The notes: generated by a model not told the origin, from the letters alone. DNA of 64,000 nucleotides from Flavobacterium sp. CECT 9288 (GCF_918731615.1 NZ_OU957226.1:3287501-3351500), one strand, 5' to 3'. Positions 45,424 through 54,328 are shown, counted from the stretch's first letter. A program made the numbers and translations.

Positions 45424-46710
45424 ATGAGCATTACATTTTGTATTATGCAATCGTGTAGTACAGAAGAAGCCTTAATGCAGAATGAGACCACCATTAAAAC
45501 GGTGTCAAAACAAGAAGCGATTCAGTTTTTACAAAACAGTAATGGACTGAATGGTACTAAATCAAAAAGTACAAACGTTCCCTTAGTTTTTGATTTTGAA
45601 AGAATCACGCATGAAAAAACGTCGCATAAAGAGGCTTTAATAACAGTGATTCCTGCGCAATCTGATATAAAAGATAAGAAAACACGTGTAATATTGTGGA
45701 AAGTAGACAACACCATTGAATCAATTGTTTACAATGAGTATGCAAGTGAATCCTCTACTATAAATTCATTTACAGGCATCATCATTATGAAGAGACTAAA
45801 TGGTGATTTTATTAGAGCTTACAAGTTAAAAAACAACAACTATGTAATTGATCTTCTTCCTATAAAAAAAGATGCAACAAGTAAATCTTCTAATTCATTT
45901 GGTGAAGAGCCTTTCGGTTTGCATGAAGTAATAGTTATCAATAACTTCAAAAAAACAAGTTATAATTTTGTACCTATGATAGATCGTAATAAATCAGTCT
46001 CAGATCTTGAGGATTATTATTGGTTAAAATCTGGTGGCGGTGGCGGGTATACCGGGGCTGAACCTGTGGTTGAAGAAGAGAAAACCCCCTGTGATCAAAT
46101 AAAAGCACAAATTGACAATGTCGCAATTAAAGCAAAAATTGACGCTTTAAAAGGTAAAACTGCCGATAAGAATGAAGCTGGTATTGTTCAAAAAAAAGAT
46201 GGTACTTTTATTGATCTGTTAGCCGCAACAAATTCTAATGAGTTAAACATGCCTAGTGGTACCAATTTTATTGGGAGTATGCATACTCATCAAGATCCTT
46301 ATCCAAGTGGTAGGTTACGAGAAAATGGAACTCCAATCATGCTGGTACCAATACCGATTTTTTCACCCAAAGATGTTGTGCAATTTTTAGAGTTTTTAAA
46401 CAACACTAAAAAAAATAATGCGCCAATTGAAGATGTTTATAATACAATGATTTCTAGTTCTGCTGTTTATCAGCTAAGATTTTCTGGTAACATTACTGAT
46501 GTAAAAATAGATTTTGATATTTCAGTTTTAAATGATAAATACCTTAAAAGTATAAAAGATAATGGTAACGACAAGAAGTTAGGCTTTTTAAAGTTTTTAG
46601 AGGATAATATTGGTATTAAGGGAATAGATTTATATGAAATCAACAGTGATAACTCTACTATTAAAATAACACTAGATAACAATAAATTAAGTAATATACC
46701 ATGCAAATAA
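45424..46710 (+). CDS. Array lipoprotein copy 3, C-terminal JAMM-like domain
   Basis: 428 residues from ATG 45424; this start leaves only MSITFCIMQSC, too short for a good lipoprotein signal. The complete signal begins at TTG 45350 but is out of frame at nine AAAC units. Residues 1-207 match copies 1 and 2; after GAEPVVEEEKTPCDQ the protein changes. The C-terminus carries a JAMM-like pattern: H287-T-H289 (GSMHTHQ) and S314-P-K-D317, with an unusually long spacer between them. JAMM domains are zinc peptidases or deubiquitinase-like. It ends NIPCK. A DUF6705-like gene follows. Confidence 0.8.
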   Translation: MSITFCIMQSCSTEEALMQNETTIKTVSKQEAIQFLQNSNGLNGTKSKSTNVPLVFDFERITHEKTSHKEALITVIPAQSDIKDKKTRVILWKVDNTIESIVYNEYASESSTINSFTGIIIMKRLNGDFIRAYKLKNNNYVIDLLPIKKDATSKSSNSFGEEPFGLHEVIVINNFKKTSYNFVPMIDRNKSVSDLEDYYWLKSGGGGGYTGAEPVVEEEKTPCDQIKAQIDNVAIKAKIDALKGKTADKNEAGIVQKKDGTFIDLLAATNSNELNMPSGTNFIGSMHTHQDPYPSGRLRENGTPIMLVPIPIFSPKDVVQFLEFLNNTKKNNAPIEDVYNTMISSSAVYQLRFSGNITDVKIDFDISVLNDKYLKSIKDNGNDKKLGFLKFLEDNIGIKGIDLYEINSDNSTIKITLDNNKLSNIPCK

Positions 46711-46730
46711 AAACACAAAAAATAAAAAAC

Positions 46731-47297
46731 ATGAAAAATATAGTTATACTATTATTAATATCATTCAATTTACAATGTAAAGCTCAAACAATTATTCCTG
46801 TTGAAAAAGTAATTGATTACATGGTTTCAAGTACAAGTTTCCCTGCGGGTTCTTATATAAAAGATGTTAATCATAAATTAGATATTTTTACTGGTACTTG
46901 GAAAGGAGTGCATGGTGATAAAATATATTCTTTCACTATTTCAAAATTCACTGATATTCGTTCAAATATTAAAGAGGATATACTTATTATTCGTTATCTA
47001 ATAACAAATACTAATGGATATATTTTGGAAGATACAAGATCTTTACCTGATCTCAACCCCTATCTTATTCAAGGATATTATTTAGAACAAACTACTTATG
47101 CATTAACTTACGGTGGTAAAAATGCAAAATGCGGACAAACAGGTACGATATTCATAGATTGGCTTAAAGGTAGTAATAAAACCAAAATGACTTTATTTCT
47201 TGAACCTGAACAAATTATAATTTCATCCGAGGAGTGTCCAAATGGCAGGGCAGCTCAAATTATCCCGCATGAACAAATTATTTTGAGTAAAGAATAA
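46731..47297 (+). CDS. Secreted DUF6705-like protein behind copy 3
   Basis: 188 residues from ATG 46731; signal peptide NIVILLLISFNLQCKAQ. Landmarks VEKVIDYM, DIFTGTWKG, NAKCGQTGTIFIDW and LEPEQIIISSEECPNG fit the flavobacterial DUF6705 family as I remember it. It starts 20 bp after the JAMM-type lipoprotein copy, so it is the probable partner. A C-terminal remnant of a paralogue lies at 48586-48699. Confidence 0.8.
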   Translation: MKNIVILLLISFNLQCKAQTIIPVEKVIDYMVSSTSFPAGSYIKDVNHKLDIFTGTWKGVHGDKIYSFTISKFTDIRSNIKEDILIIRYLITNTNGYILEDTRSLPDLNPYLIQGYYLEQTTYALTYGGKNAKCGQTGTIFIDWLKGSNKTKMTLFLEPEQIIISSEECPNGRAAQIIPHEQIILSKE

Positions 47298-47348
47298 AAT
47301 TTTTACACTTTTATTTAAACCTATTTTAGTAAAAGACAACCTGAGTAG

Positions 47349-47389
47349 TCCCCCGGCTGACGCGAACGTCCCGCTCGTGATGATTGCCA
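47349..47389. repeat. Single-ended REP-like unit
   Basis: CCCCCGGCTGACGCGAACGTCCCGCTCGTGATGATTGCC is one end of the element only. It is followed by GAGTAGTCCTAAAATAGG, the sequence that also ends both arrays, so it probably marks an old array end. Confidence 0.65.
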
Positions 47390-47433
47390 TGAGTAGTCCT
47401 AAAATAGGTTGACAAGTTTTACAAATGAAAAAA

Positions 47434-47572
47434 CCCTAGCTGGCGCGAGCGTCCCGCTCGTGATGATTACCAATTAGCACTATGATTGCAGTATGTGACA
47501 ATAAGTCGTTTTTTTGAGAGGTATATTATGATTTAATTTGTGTTCACGAGCGGGACGCTCACGTCAGCTCCG
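47434..47572. mobile_element. MITE-like inverted-repeat element, copy 4
   Basis: The best-preserved copy: inverted ends GCTGGCGCGAGCGTCCCGCT... and ...CACGAGCGGGACGCTCACGT, core with GCAGTATGTGACAATAAGTCG. The right end abuts the orphan tail at 47573. Confidence 0.78.
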
Positions 47573-47782
47573 AGAGCTCTGCAAAAGTCAATGCAAGATG
47601 TTATTGATAAATATGGAAGTAGTAGAACATCAGACTTAACGCTAATGCTATATTTTCAAGAAAGGTTAAAACATAATTATCCGTTGTATATTCCTGGAGG
47701 AAGAGTAAATTTTAATGCAACTGAAAATATTGTGGCAACTGAATATAAGACGAACCCATTTACAGCAGGAAATTGCAATTAA
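47573..47782 (+). pseudogene. Orphan C-terminal tail (ends TAGNCN), longest
   Basis: About 69 residues remain of a C-terminal domain: ALQKSMQDVIDKYGSSRTSD, LTLMLYFQERLKHNYPLYIP and a final NPFTAGNCN-stop. No start codon and no N-terminal part; its reading frame enters from the inverted-repeat element. A cytoplasmic-type small gene starts 7 bp later. The domain type is unknown. Confidence 0.75.
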
Positions 47783-47789
47783 CTATAAT

Positions 47790-48383
47790 ATGATCGATAA
47801 AATTTTAACCAATTTAGTATATCTTTTCTATCCTCAGAATATATGTGCTTATACTCAAAAAGAGGAATATTTTGTGACAGAGGAATATAAAAGATTAAAG
47901 GAGATAATTGTTGACTTTGATTCTGAAAAAAGCCAAATTTTCAGAACAAGTATAATTGATAGTTTTGGAAAAGATATAACATTAAAAAATTTTAAAGATT
48001 TATCTTTATTTGATTGGGAAGATAGATGTTTTACTTTTAATTTAAATATAATTGAGAATGGCGAACTCTATACAATATCAATATATTTAAGTGTCTTAAT
48101 TCCTTATTATTTAATTAATGTTCAAAAAGGAATGATTGAATTATGGTTTTCAAAATCACAAATCGAAGAATTGGAGAAAGAGAAGAGAGAAACTAGGAAA
48201 TTAACGGGGTTAATTTTGGATATTGAGACTATAATCGAAAATAAGTTTTTGTATAAAAAATTTCCTAAAGAATTATGTAACATTATAATTCCAAATGTTA
48301 GTTTTCAAGATTCAACATTTGGTCATTTTAATATGTTTAACGCATATTTTAATAACGTAATAATTAAAGACCATGAAAATTAA
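47790..48383 (+). CDS. Unknown protein behind orphan tail, no signal peptide
   Basis: 197 residues from ATG 47790 (MIDKILTNLVYLFYPQN). Charged, with KSQIEELEKEKRETRKLTG as a likely helix. No signal peptide or membrane segment, unlike the other partner-like genes. It overlaps the next gene by 11 bp. Its place directly behind a GNCN tail suggests a partner of that lost domain; Imm-type proteins of this size are common. No family recognised. Confidence 0.72.
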   Translation: MIDKILTNLVYLFYPQNICAYTQKEEYFVTEEYKRLKEIIVDFDSEKSQIFRTSIIDSFGKDITLKNFKDLSLFDWEDRCFTFNLNIIENGELYTISIYLSVLIPYYLINVQKGMIELWFSKSQIEELEKEKRETRKLTGLILDIETIIENKFLYKKFPKELCNIIIPNVSFQDSTFGHFNMFNAYFNNVIIKDHEN

Positions 48384-48570
48384 ATTTTTTACATTTCTTG
48401 TAATTTGCGTGATAGCTTTTATATATTTTTACTTTTATCAGTATTATTTCAATTTTTGTATAGGAGATACTTTTTATTTAGTAAGTTATTTTTACATTCC
48501 TTTACTTGTTATTATTGTAAGTAGTGTTATTTATCTTGTGAAATTTTTAATATGGAAGTTAAAAAATTAA
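48373..48570 (+). CDS. Small two-segment membrane protein
   Basis: 65 residues, nearly all membrane: about 5-22 (FTFLVICVIAFIYFYFYQY) and 34-58 (LVSYFYIPLLVIIVSSVIYL). It overlaps the preceding gene by 11 bp, so translation is coupled. No family recognised. Confidence 0.65.
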   Translation: MKIKFFTFLVICVIAFIYFYFYQYYFNFCIGDTFYLVSYFYIPLLVIIVSSVIYLVKFLIWKLKN

Positions 48571-48585
48571 ATAAACAATACTGAG

Positions 48586-48699
48586 ATGTCTTTAACTTTG
48601 ATGCCTGAAAAATTTCTTATGACAGAGGACAGTTGCCCAGGATTAATATTGGCAGAACAATTGCTGCCTGTAAATGGTATGGTGTTAACGAAACAGTGA
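48586..48699 (+). pseudogene. C-terminal remnant of a DUF6705-like gene
   Basis: 37 codons ending in TGA: SLTLMPEKFLMTEDSCPG, then LILAEQLLPVNGMVLTKQ. This aligns with the end of the gene at 46731-47297 (TLFLEPEQIIISSEECPNG, HEQIILSKE). The upstream part is gone. Confidence 0.7.
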
Positions 48700-48795
48700 A
48701 AACAAATTAAAAGTAGACTTTCGTACAAGTTTGTGTTTACGGGCGGGACTTTGAGTAGTCCTAAAATAGGTTGACAAGTTTGACAAATAAACAAA

Positions 48796-48834
48796 AAAAA
48801 GCCGCAAAACATCAATTTTGTGGCGTTTTTTAAT
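48796..48834. terminator. GCCGCAAAA hairpin, right edge of array 2
   Basis: AGCCGCAAAACATCAATTTTGTGGC and T6. Preceded by CCTAAAATAGGTTGACAAG as at the end of array 1. Confidence 0.8.
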
Positions 48835-49638
48835 GTAATAAAATACAACCTGTAGTTATCTCTATTTCCTAATAAGTATATAGATAAAGTAAATACCTAT
48901 ATTAATTTTTGCATGTAGAGAAAATTAGTATTTCAATATGAGGTTTTCAAGTTAACAAGGTGCAATACTACCCTATATGAATAAATTCAATACCTCAATA
49001 GGTTTATTAATTAACTTTAATGTGAAGAATATTTTTTATGAAAGCCAAAAAACTTTGGCAACGAGATGAATAGAAAAAACGATTTAAAAATACATTTAAA
49101 TTTTAAAAAAACTAAATCAATAACTTATAATTAATCCGCTTTAGCTTATTAGATATACTCATTTTAAGTTTATATTTTAGAGACCCATTATTTAAAGTCT
49201 CTTGTGCGAATATGTATAGCGAAGCCTGATAAGCATTACCGTTGTATAAAGTCAATAAAAAAATCCATTTTAACAATTCAAAATCTTTTTACCACAACAA
49301 TTTCCTCTTTTCTGTAGGTTTAAAAAATAGTTTTTATGTTCCTTGTCGGAAATATGAGTATTTTATCTAAAAAATAAAATGTGCTTTTTTTAGTTAAAAT
49401 TTATCACACTTTTTGAGATAGAAATCACTATTTTAAATTCAAGTATAGAGATAAAAAAATCCATTTAAAAAATATAATAAATTGATTTACAGTAAATTAA
49501 TTTACAAGAACTAAATCTTGAAAACGGTCATTTTAATCATATTTATTCTAGGCACCCAAGCATTTTTTACAATCTAATTATAACATACAATACTTGTTTA
49601 CAGGTATTTAAGTATAATAGTGGTATTATTTTTTTATA
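48835..49638. other. Gene-poor gap, about 800 bp
   Basis: I find no convincing gene on either strand. The stretch is AT-rich with many stops in all frames; no tRNA, hairpin or repeat stands out. The right end holds a promoter element for the DUF3078 gene. Confidence 0.55.
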
Positions 49639-49646
49639 TACATTTG
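49639..49646 (+). promoter_or_regulatory. Promoter -7 element TACATTTG
   Basis: Exact TAnnTTTG, 20 bp before the ATG of the DUF3078 gene. No -33 TTG at good distance. Confidence 0.5.
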
Positions 49647-49665
49647 TGGATATAAACTTAATAAT

Positions 49666-50517
49666 ATGAAAAAAACACTACTTACACTTGTATTTATTTT
49701 TGCGTTATCAGTTGTAAACGCTCAAGAAACGCCTAAGGATTCTACCAAAGCTTGGACAAGAAAAGGAAACGTTTCTTTACTGTTTAGTCAATCTTCATAC
49801 AATAAAGAATGGCTAGGTGGAGGAACCTCAAACATTGCTGGGAATTTTGGTTTGAACTACGATTTCAATTATAAAAAAAATGATGTCGTTTGGGATAATA
49901 AATTCATATTGGCATACGGATTAAGTAAAATAAAAGGTAACGAACGTACCGCTAAAACAGATGACCGTTTAGAAATTAATTCTTTGTGGGGTAAAAAAGC
50001 GTCTGGAAACTGGTTCTACTCGGCTTACTTTAATTTTAAGACTCAAATGGACACTGGTCTAGATAATAAAAGTGGACTTAGAATATCACATTTCTTTTCT
50101 CCAGCTTATTTCCAGATGGGTCCAGGTATGCTTTGGAAAAAGAACGAAAATTTAAGCGTTAATATTGCACCTGCTGCAGCAAAAGCCATATTTGTACACG
50201 ATCATTTCACAGAATTTGGACCGTCATTTGGTGTGCTTCAAGGAGATAATTCTCGTTTTGAGTTTGGAGCTAGTGTTTCTGCTTACTACAAAGTAAATGT
50301 CATGACCAATGTGTCTATTGAAAACCGTTTGAATTTATATTCTAATTATCTTGATGATCCACAAAATGTTGATTTTGATTACCAATTGAATGTGGTGATG
50401 AAAATCAATAAGTACTTATCAGCAAATATTGCGGTACAAGCCATTTATGATGACAATGCCATAAGAGGCGTACAAGTAGGACAATTATTTGGTTTAGGTG
50501 TAAACTACGGGTTGTAA
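49666..50517 (+). CDS. DUF3078 outer-membrane-type protein
   Basis: 283 residues with a signal peptide ending VVNAQ. DUF3078 hallmarks: WTRKGNVSLLFSQSSYNKEW, GGGTSNIAGNFGLNYDFNY and a C-terminal LFGLGVNYGL strand. Alternating strands suggest an outer-membrane beta-barrel of about 10-12 strands. Function unknown. Own promoter and strong terminator. Confidence 0.9.
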   Translation: MKKTLLTLVFIFALSVVNAQETPKDSTKAWTRKGNVSLLFSQSSYNKEWLGGGTSNIAGNFGLNYDFNYKKNDVVWDNKFILAYGLSKIKGNERTAKTDDRLEINSLWGKKASGNWFYSAYFNFKTQMDTGLDNKSGLRISHFFSPAYFQMGPGMLWKKNENLSVNIAPAAAKAIFVHDHFTEFGPSFGVLQGDNSRFEFGASVSAYYKVNVMTNVSIENRLNLYSNYLDDPQNVDFDYQLNVVMKINKYLSANIAVQAIYDDNAIRGVQVGQLFGLGVNYGL

Positions 50518-50534
50518 TTGAACCCTATAATATA

Positions 50535-50575
50535 AAAACAGCCTTTTGGATATTTCTAAAAGGCTGTTTTTTTTT
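50535..50575 (+). terminator. Terminator after DUF3078 gene
   Basis: AACAGCCTTTT pairs with AAAAGGCTGTT, followed by a run of eleven T. Confidence 0.92.
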
Positions 50576-50644
50576 TTGCGCAACTAATCTTGGGCAGTAT
50601 TAACAAATATAAAATGGTAGTGAGTTATTTTTAAGCTTTTGCCA

Positions 50645-50815
50645 TTAATTATTGATATAAAAAATAAGTTCTCCAAAACATTTCCCTAATTGAAAAATTA
50701 CCATTACACACAGTAAAACAGCTAAAATCTTGTACTGCACTTGTATTTTTCCTTGTGCATTCATAGTGTTCAGCTTTTTTATTATTGTACTAATTTTAGT
50801 TTCTATTTCTTTCAT
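50645..50815 (-). CDS. Small membrane protein, uncertain
   Basis: 56 residues from ATG 50815 (MKEIETKISTIIKKLN); an upstream ATG at 50899 would give 84. A polar helix (NAQGKIQVQYK) precedes one membrane segment (ILAVLLCVMVIFQLGKCFGEL). Composition is more gene-like than the overlapping plus-strand frame. No family recognised. Confidence 0.5.
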   Translation of the reverse strand: MKEIETKISTIIKKLNTMNAQGKIQVQYKILAVLLCVMVIFQLGKCFGELIFYINN

Positions 50816-51208
50816 TCTATTACTTTTAGAGTGTTTATTTGGGTTGAAAATAAAATCCTTCTTTTGCAAACTTCCTTTAACGCAGCTCGTCATCTTCAAA
50901 AATAATCCAATAAATATAACTGATTTTAACTACAAAAAAAGTTGGAAATTAAAATTCAGTTCGATGGAAACATTTATGTTTTTAAAAGTTGCTATCCATA
51001 GTGACCAAAATATCATTACAAACGCGCTATTAAGCTATATTGCCTGCTTACAACAACTTAGATTTTTATTTCAAAAGAATGTATCCTCGTACAAAATGAG
51101 AGATAAACAGACTAACAGTTGTGCTATTCAACTAAAATAGAGTTATTTAGTAAAATTAATAACAAAATAATGCTATATTCACAATCTATTAACCAAAAAT
51201 AAACTAAT

Positions 51209-52723
51209 ATGACATTTAAACTTTTTAGATTAGTACTCGTAACCGCTATTGTGTTCACCTCCTGTAGCAGAGATGAAAGCGAAAACCAAACCGTTGCGGT
51301 AAATCCTTTGCAAAAAGATCCATTAACCACAACACAAATTAACACTACCATTAATCAAATTTTATCTTCAAACAAGCAGTTTCATTGGAGTGAAATGACG
51401 AGTCAAATGATTTGGAGTGCTGCTTTGCAAGGACAAAACTTAATCACAATTGGTTTTGGAAGTTCCGAAACAGATTTTGATAGAAGTAAATCATATAACA
51501 ATCAAAAAATGCAAGAGGAATTACTGCAACTTATTTCTAAGTATGAAGGGAAAGAAATCAAGGATATTTTAGTTGCATCGGATGCCTATTTAAATCTTAT
51601 GGATGTTGTAATCACCAAACAAGAAACCGTTATTGCCTTAAGACAAACCAAATTTGTTAGATACGTTGAGCCTGCTGATTACCGCTTTCTAGGCGAAACC
51701 TCTAAAAATCAAAATGGGAAAACAAGCTCTAGTACGAGTTCAGGTTGTGGATTTGAAGCTTCAACTTTAAACACGGCAGATTTTACTACAGTCACTCCTA
51801 ATGCAAAGGTGCCTTGGGCATTTTACCAGCATAATATTCCATCGGCTTGGAATGTAAGCACCGGACGAGGAATTACAATAGGTGTTATAGATACTGGTAC
51901 GTCACCAAACCAAACTTTACTAGGCTCTAGTTTTAACAACGGTTTATCAACTGGTCGTACTATTCAAAAATTTGGAACATTTGTAGATTCTATTTGGCCG
52001 TGGAGCAGCACCACAGATGGTCCTAGTGATTTATGCGGACACGGAACCAGCATGGCATCGGCTGCGGCTGCACCTAGAAATGATAAAGGATTGCCTGTTG
52101 GGGTTGCCTATAATGCCAACTTAATTACTTACAGAGCGGCAGAAAACGTATTACTGGAAGGCTACCACGAACAAAATGGCGTTAAAGATGCCTTTACTGG
52201 TTTAGGTAATAACCCGAATGTAAAAATTATATCTATGTCTATGGGATACATATTTTCGGTAGGAAAAATTTCTGATGGTGTAAAATACGCTCACAGCCGA
52301 GGCAAATTGATATTTTGCGCTGGAGGAACTTCTACAACATTCACCACTTTTGTTGGAGTTATTTTCCCAGCTTGGATGTCCGAAGCAGTAGCTGTAACTG
52401 GCGTTAAAGAAGGGACAACTTATCAAAAATGTGATGTTTGCCACACGGGAGATAAAATTGATTTTACCATTGCCATGCAAAGAGCAGCAGGAGGAAACAC
52501 AGTTCCTGTAACAAGTTACTACGACAATCAATCTGATTATGTGGGAGGTTCATCAGTAGCTACTGCTACTACTGCAGGAATTGCAGCATTAGTTTGGGCC
52601 AAAAATCCAACTTGGACACGAGATCAAGTACTCACAAAAATGAAGCAATCCTCAAGATATTACCCAACAAAAAATCCTGATTTTGGTCACGGAAACATTG
52701 ATGCTTTAAAAGCCGTTCAATAA
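51209..52723 (+). CDS. S8 (subtilisin-like) peptidase lipoprotein
   Basis: 504 residues with lipobox FTSC (Cys 19). Triad: D228 (GVIDTGTSP), H278 (CGHGTSMAS), S449 (GGSSVATAT; the usual GTSMA is GSSVA). About 190 residues precede the peptidase domain and may be a prodomain. Surface or periplasmic lipoprotein. Unlike the S8 protein at 37351 it has no long insert. Ends in a strong terminator. Confidence 0.92.
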   Translation: MTFKLFRLVLVTAIVFTSCSRDESENQTVAVNPLQKDPLTTTQINTTINQILSSNKQFHWSEMTSQMIWSAALQGQNLITIGFGSSETDFDRSKSYNNQKMQEELLQLISKYEGKEIKDILVASDAYLNLMDVVITKQETVIALRQTKFVRYVEPADYRFLGETSKNQNGKTSSSTSSGCGFEASTLNTADFTTVTPNAKVPWAFYQHNIPSAWNVSTGRGITIGVIDTGTSPNQTLLGSSFNNGLSTGRTIQKFGTFVDSIWPWSSTTDGPSDLCGHGTSMASAAAAPRNDKGLPVGVAYNANLITYRAAENVLLEGYHEQNGVKDAFTGLGNNPNVKIISMSMGYIFSVGKISDGVKYAHSRGKLIFCAGGTSTTFTTFVGVIFPAWMSEAVAVTGVKEGTTYQKCDVCHTGDKIDFTIAMQRAAGGNTVPVTSYYDNQSDYVGGSSVATATTAGIAALVWAKNPTWTRDQVLTKMKQSSRYYPTKNPDFGHGNIDALKAVQ

Positions 52724-52736
52724 ACTGTAAAAAAAT

Positions 52737-52778
52737 AAAACCACTTAATGCTGAAACGATTAAGTGGTTTTGTTTTAT
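52737..52778. terminator. Bidirectional terminator
   Basis: AAAACCACTTAAT pairs with ATTAAGTGGTTTT between convergent genes. Confidence 0.88.
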
Positions 52779-52795
52779 GTTCAATAATTTTGAAT

Positions 52796-53476
52796 TTATA
52801 ATAAAGTCGTAAGAGTAGTTTCTATGTCCTTCATTTCAGCTGATGTTATTTCGGGGGTTACAACTTTAATAACTCCATTTTTATCCAAAATTAGGCTTGT
52901 TGGATAGGCATCAATTTTAAGTTTTTCTATCTGTTTACCTGAATTAGTAATATGTTTATAATCAAACTTGTGCTTTTTTAAAAACACCTCAACAGCTGCC
53001 AAGTCATCAAAGGTAATGCTGATAAAGTTGACCTTATCTTTGAAGTTTTCTTTTAATTGATTTAATAGCGGAAGTTCTTCAATGCAAGGAGGGCATCTGG
53101 TGAACCAAAAATTAATGTAAGTTGGTTTTCCCTCTAGATAATCTTTCTTGAAATTTTTTTGGTCATTGTCAGCATATTGCTCAATTTGAAATTTTGTTCC
53201 AATAAACTTTTTTGTATCTCCCCAAGGATCAAAGCCGTCAGGCGTAACCGCCAAATCCGTAAGTCTTATGTAGTTTACAATGGAATCCTTTTTTTCAATA
53301 GTCTTTAAATTGACTTCTTCAAGTTTTCCGTTTTTCGCCTTATTGTCTTTGTAAACTTTGTAGTTGGTGTCGCTCATCATATCTTCTCCATTTACTACAT
53401 AATATACTTTTTGAGCAAAACAATTTACATTAACAGTCAATAGTAATGCAATGGCAACTTTTAGTACGTTTTTCAT
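52796..53476 (-). CDS. TlpA/thioredoxin-like thiol-disulfide protein
   Basis: 226 residues with a signal peptide (NVLKVAIALLLTVNVNCFAQ). The thioredoxin-fold domain begins near 110; redox motif CPPC at 128-131 in NFWFTRCPPCIEELP, and the cis-Pro region AYPTSLILDKNG. Periplasmic reductant or disulfide isomerase. A second, broken TlpA-like gene lies at 55230-56074. Confidence 0.9.
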   Translation of the reverse strand: MKNVLKVAIALLLTVNVNCFAQKVYYVVNGEDMMSDTNYKVYKDNKAKNGKLEEVNLKTIEKKDSIVNYIRLTDLAVTPDGFDPWGDTKKFIGTKFQIEQYADNDQKNFKKDYLEGKPTYINFWFTRCPPCIEELPLLNQLKENFKDKVNFISITFDDLAAVEVFLKKHKFDYKHITNSGKQIEKLKIDAYPTSLILDKNGVIKVVTPEITSAEMKDIETTLTTLL

Positions 53477-53572
53477 ATTGGTACGGGTTTTTAAGTTAGG
53501 GATATTGATTATAAATTATTTTGAATTAATATTTTTGAAAAACTTGTAACGACTTCTAGTTTAGTAGCTCCT

Positions 53573-54154
53573 TTACAATCTTAAACCTAGACCAACTTTT
53601 AATAGATTTACATTTGTATTGAATGCCGTTTTAGGAACTTCATTGCCGACATTTAATTTTACATAATCAAACTGAAGATCTAAAAATATTTTACTTGTAA
53701 TGTCATAAGCAACTCCAAAATTTGCATTAATACCACTTTCTGTGTTATTTGAAGTTGAAACATCAAATCCATTATTAGTTCCAGTTGCTTTAAAAACCAT
53801 AAAAGTATAACCAATACCAATAAATGGGCGTATTTTAGGTACTGATTCTATCTTCAATTCACTAAAAATTCTTGGTTGAATAAGATATGAATTAACTCTA
53901 AAATCCTGATCTCCGTTATTATCATTAGTATTATTTGATAAAATTCCGCCGTTTAAAGATGCACCAATATTAATGTTCTTTAACTCAGAAAATTTATATT
54001 TAGCTCCAATATCCACAATTCCACTGTAGTTTTTACTAATAAAATTTTGACCCATCGTTAGAGGATAATGCAATTCTAAACTAAGTTTTGAATCCTGCGA
54101 AAAAGATTTCATTGATAAGATAAAAATCAAAGTCAAAAGTAAATTTTGTTTCAT
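53573..54154 (-). CDS. Outer-membrane beta-barrel protein
   Basis: 193 residues with a signal peptide (QNLLLTLIFILSMKSFSQ). Strand pattern LIQPRIFSELKIE, PFIGIGYTFMVF, GINANFGVAYDI, KVGLGLRL at the end; typical of OmpA/OmpW-like 8-strand barrels. Function unknown. Confidence 0.82.
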   Translation of the reverse strand: MKQNLLLTLIFILSMKSFSQDSKLSLELHYPLTMGQNFISKNYSGIVDIGAKYKFSELKNINIGASLNGGILSNNTNDNNGDQDFRVNSYLIQPRIFSELKIESVPKIRPFIGIGYTFMVFKATGTNNGFDVSTSNNTESGINANFGVAYDITSKIFLDLQFDYVKLNVGNEVPKTAFNTNVNLLKVGLGLRL

Positions 54155-54328
54155 ATTGCAATTTTTAAATTTTGTTTTATGTTAGTTGGTTTAACATCTA
54201 TTATTGAGCACACAAATATAGAAGATATGAACTACAAAAAAATTCATTTTGCTTTATATCTACTTATTTTTTGTTGTGTTTATTTTTTAAAATATGTTAA
54301 TAAATTTCAAATTGAAATGATCCCTATT

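Larger units (their letters stand above)
41329..48834 (+). other. Accessory array 2 (polymorphic lipoprotein array)
   Basis: Plus-strand block with lipoprotein copies 2 and 3, at least three orphan C-terminal tails, six small partner-like genes, a partner remnant and four inverted-repeat units. An internal GCCGCAAAA hairpin at 45053-45091 divides it into two sub-arrays that each begin with the same promoter region and lipoprotein N-terminus. The ending CCTAAAATAGGTTGACAAG plus hairpin (48753-48834) mirrors the end of array 1. Confidence 0.7.

Noticed and set aside
48835..49638. Hidden tRNA or other RNA gene in the long gap
   Set aside because: I looked for cloverleaf arms and GC-rich hairpins and saw none; the stretch is uniformly AT-rich.
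50730..51140. 136-codon plus-strand frame
   Set aside because: It mirrors a more plausible small membrane gene on the minus strand, has a low-complexity Phe/Leu/Ile start and no leader.
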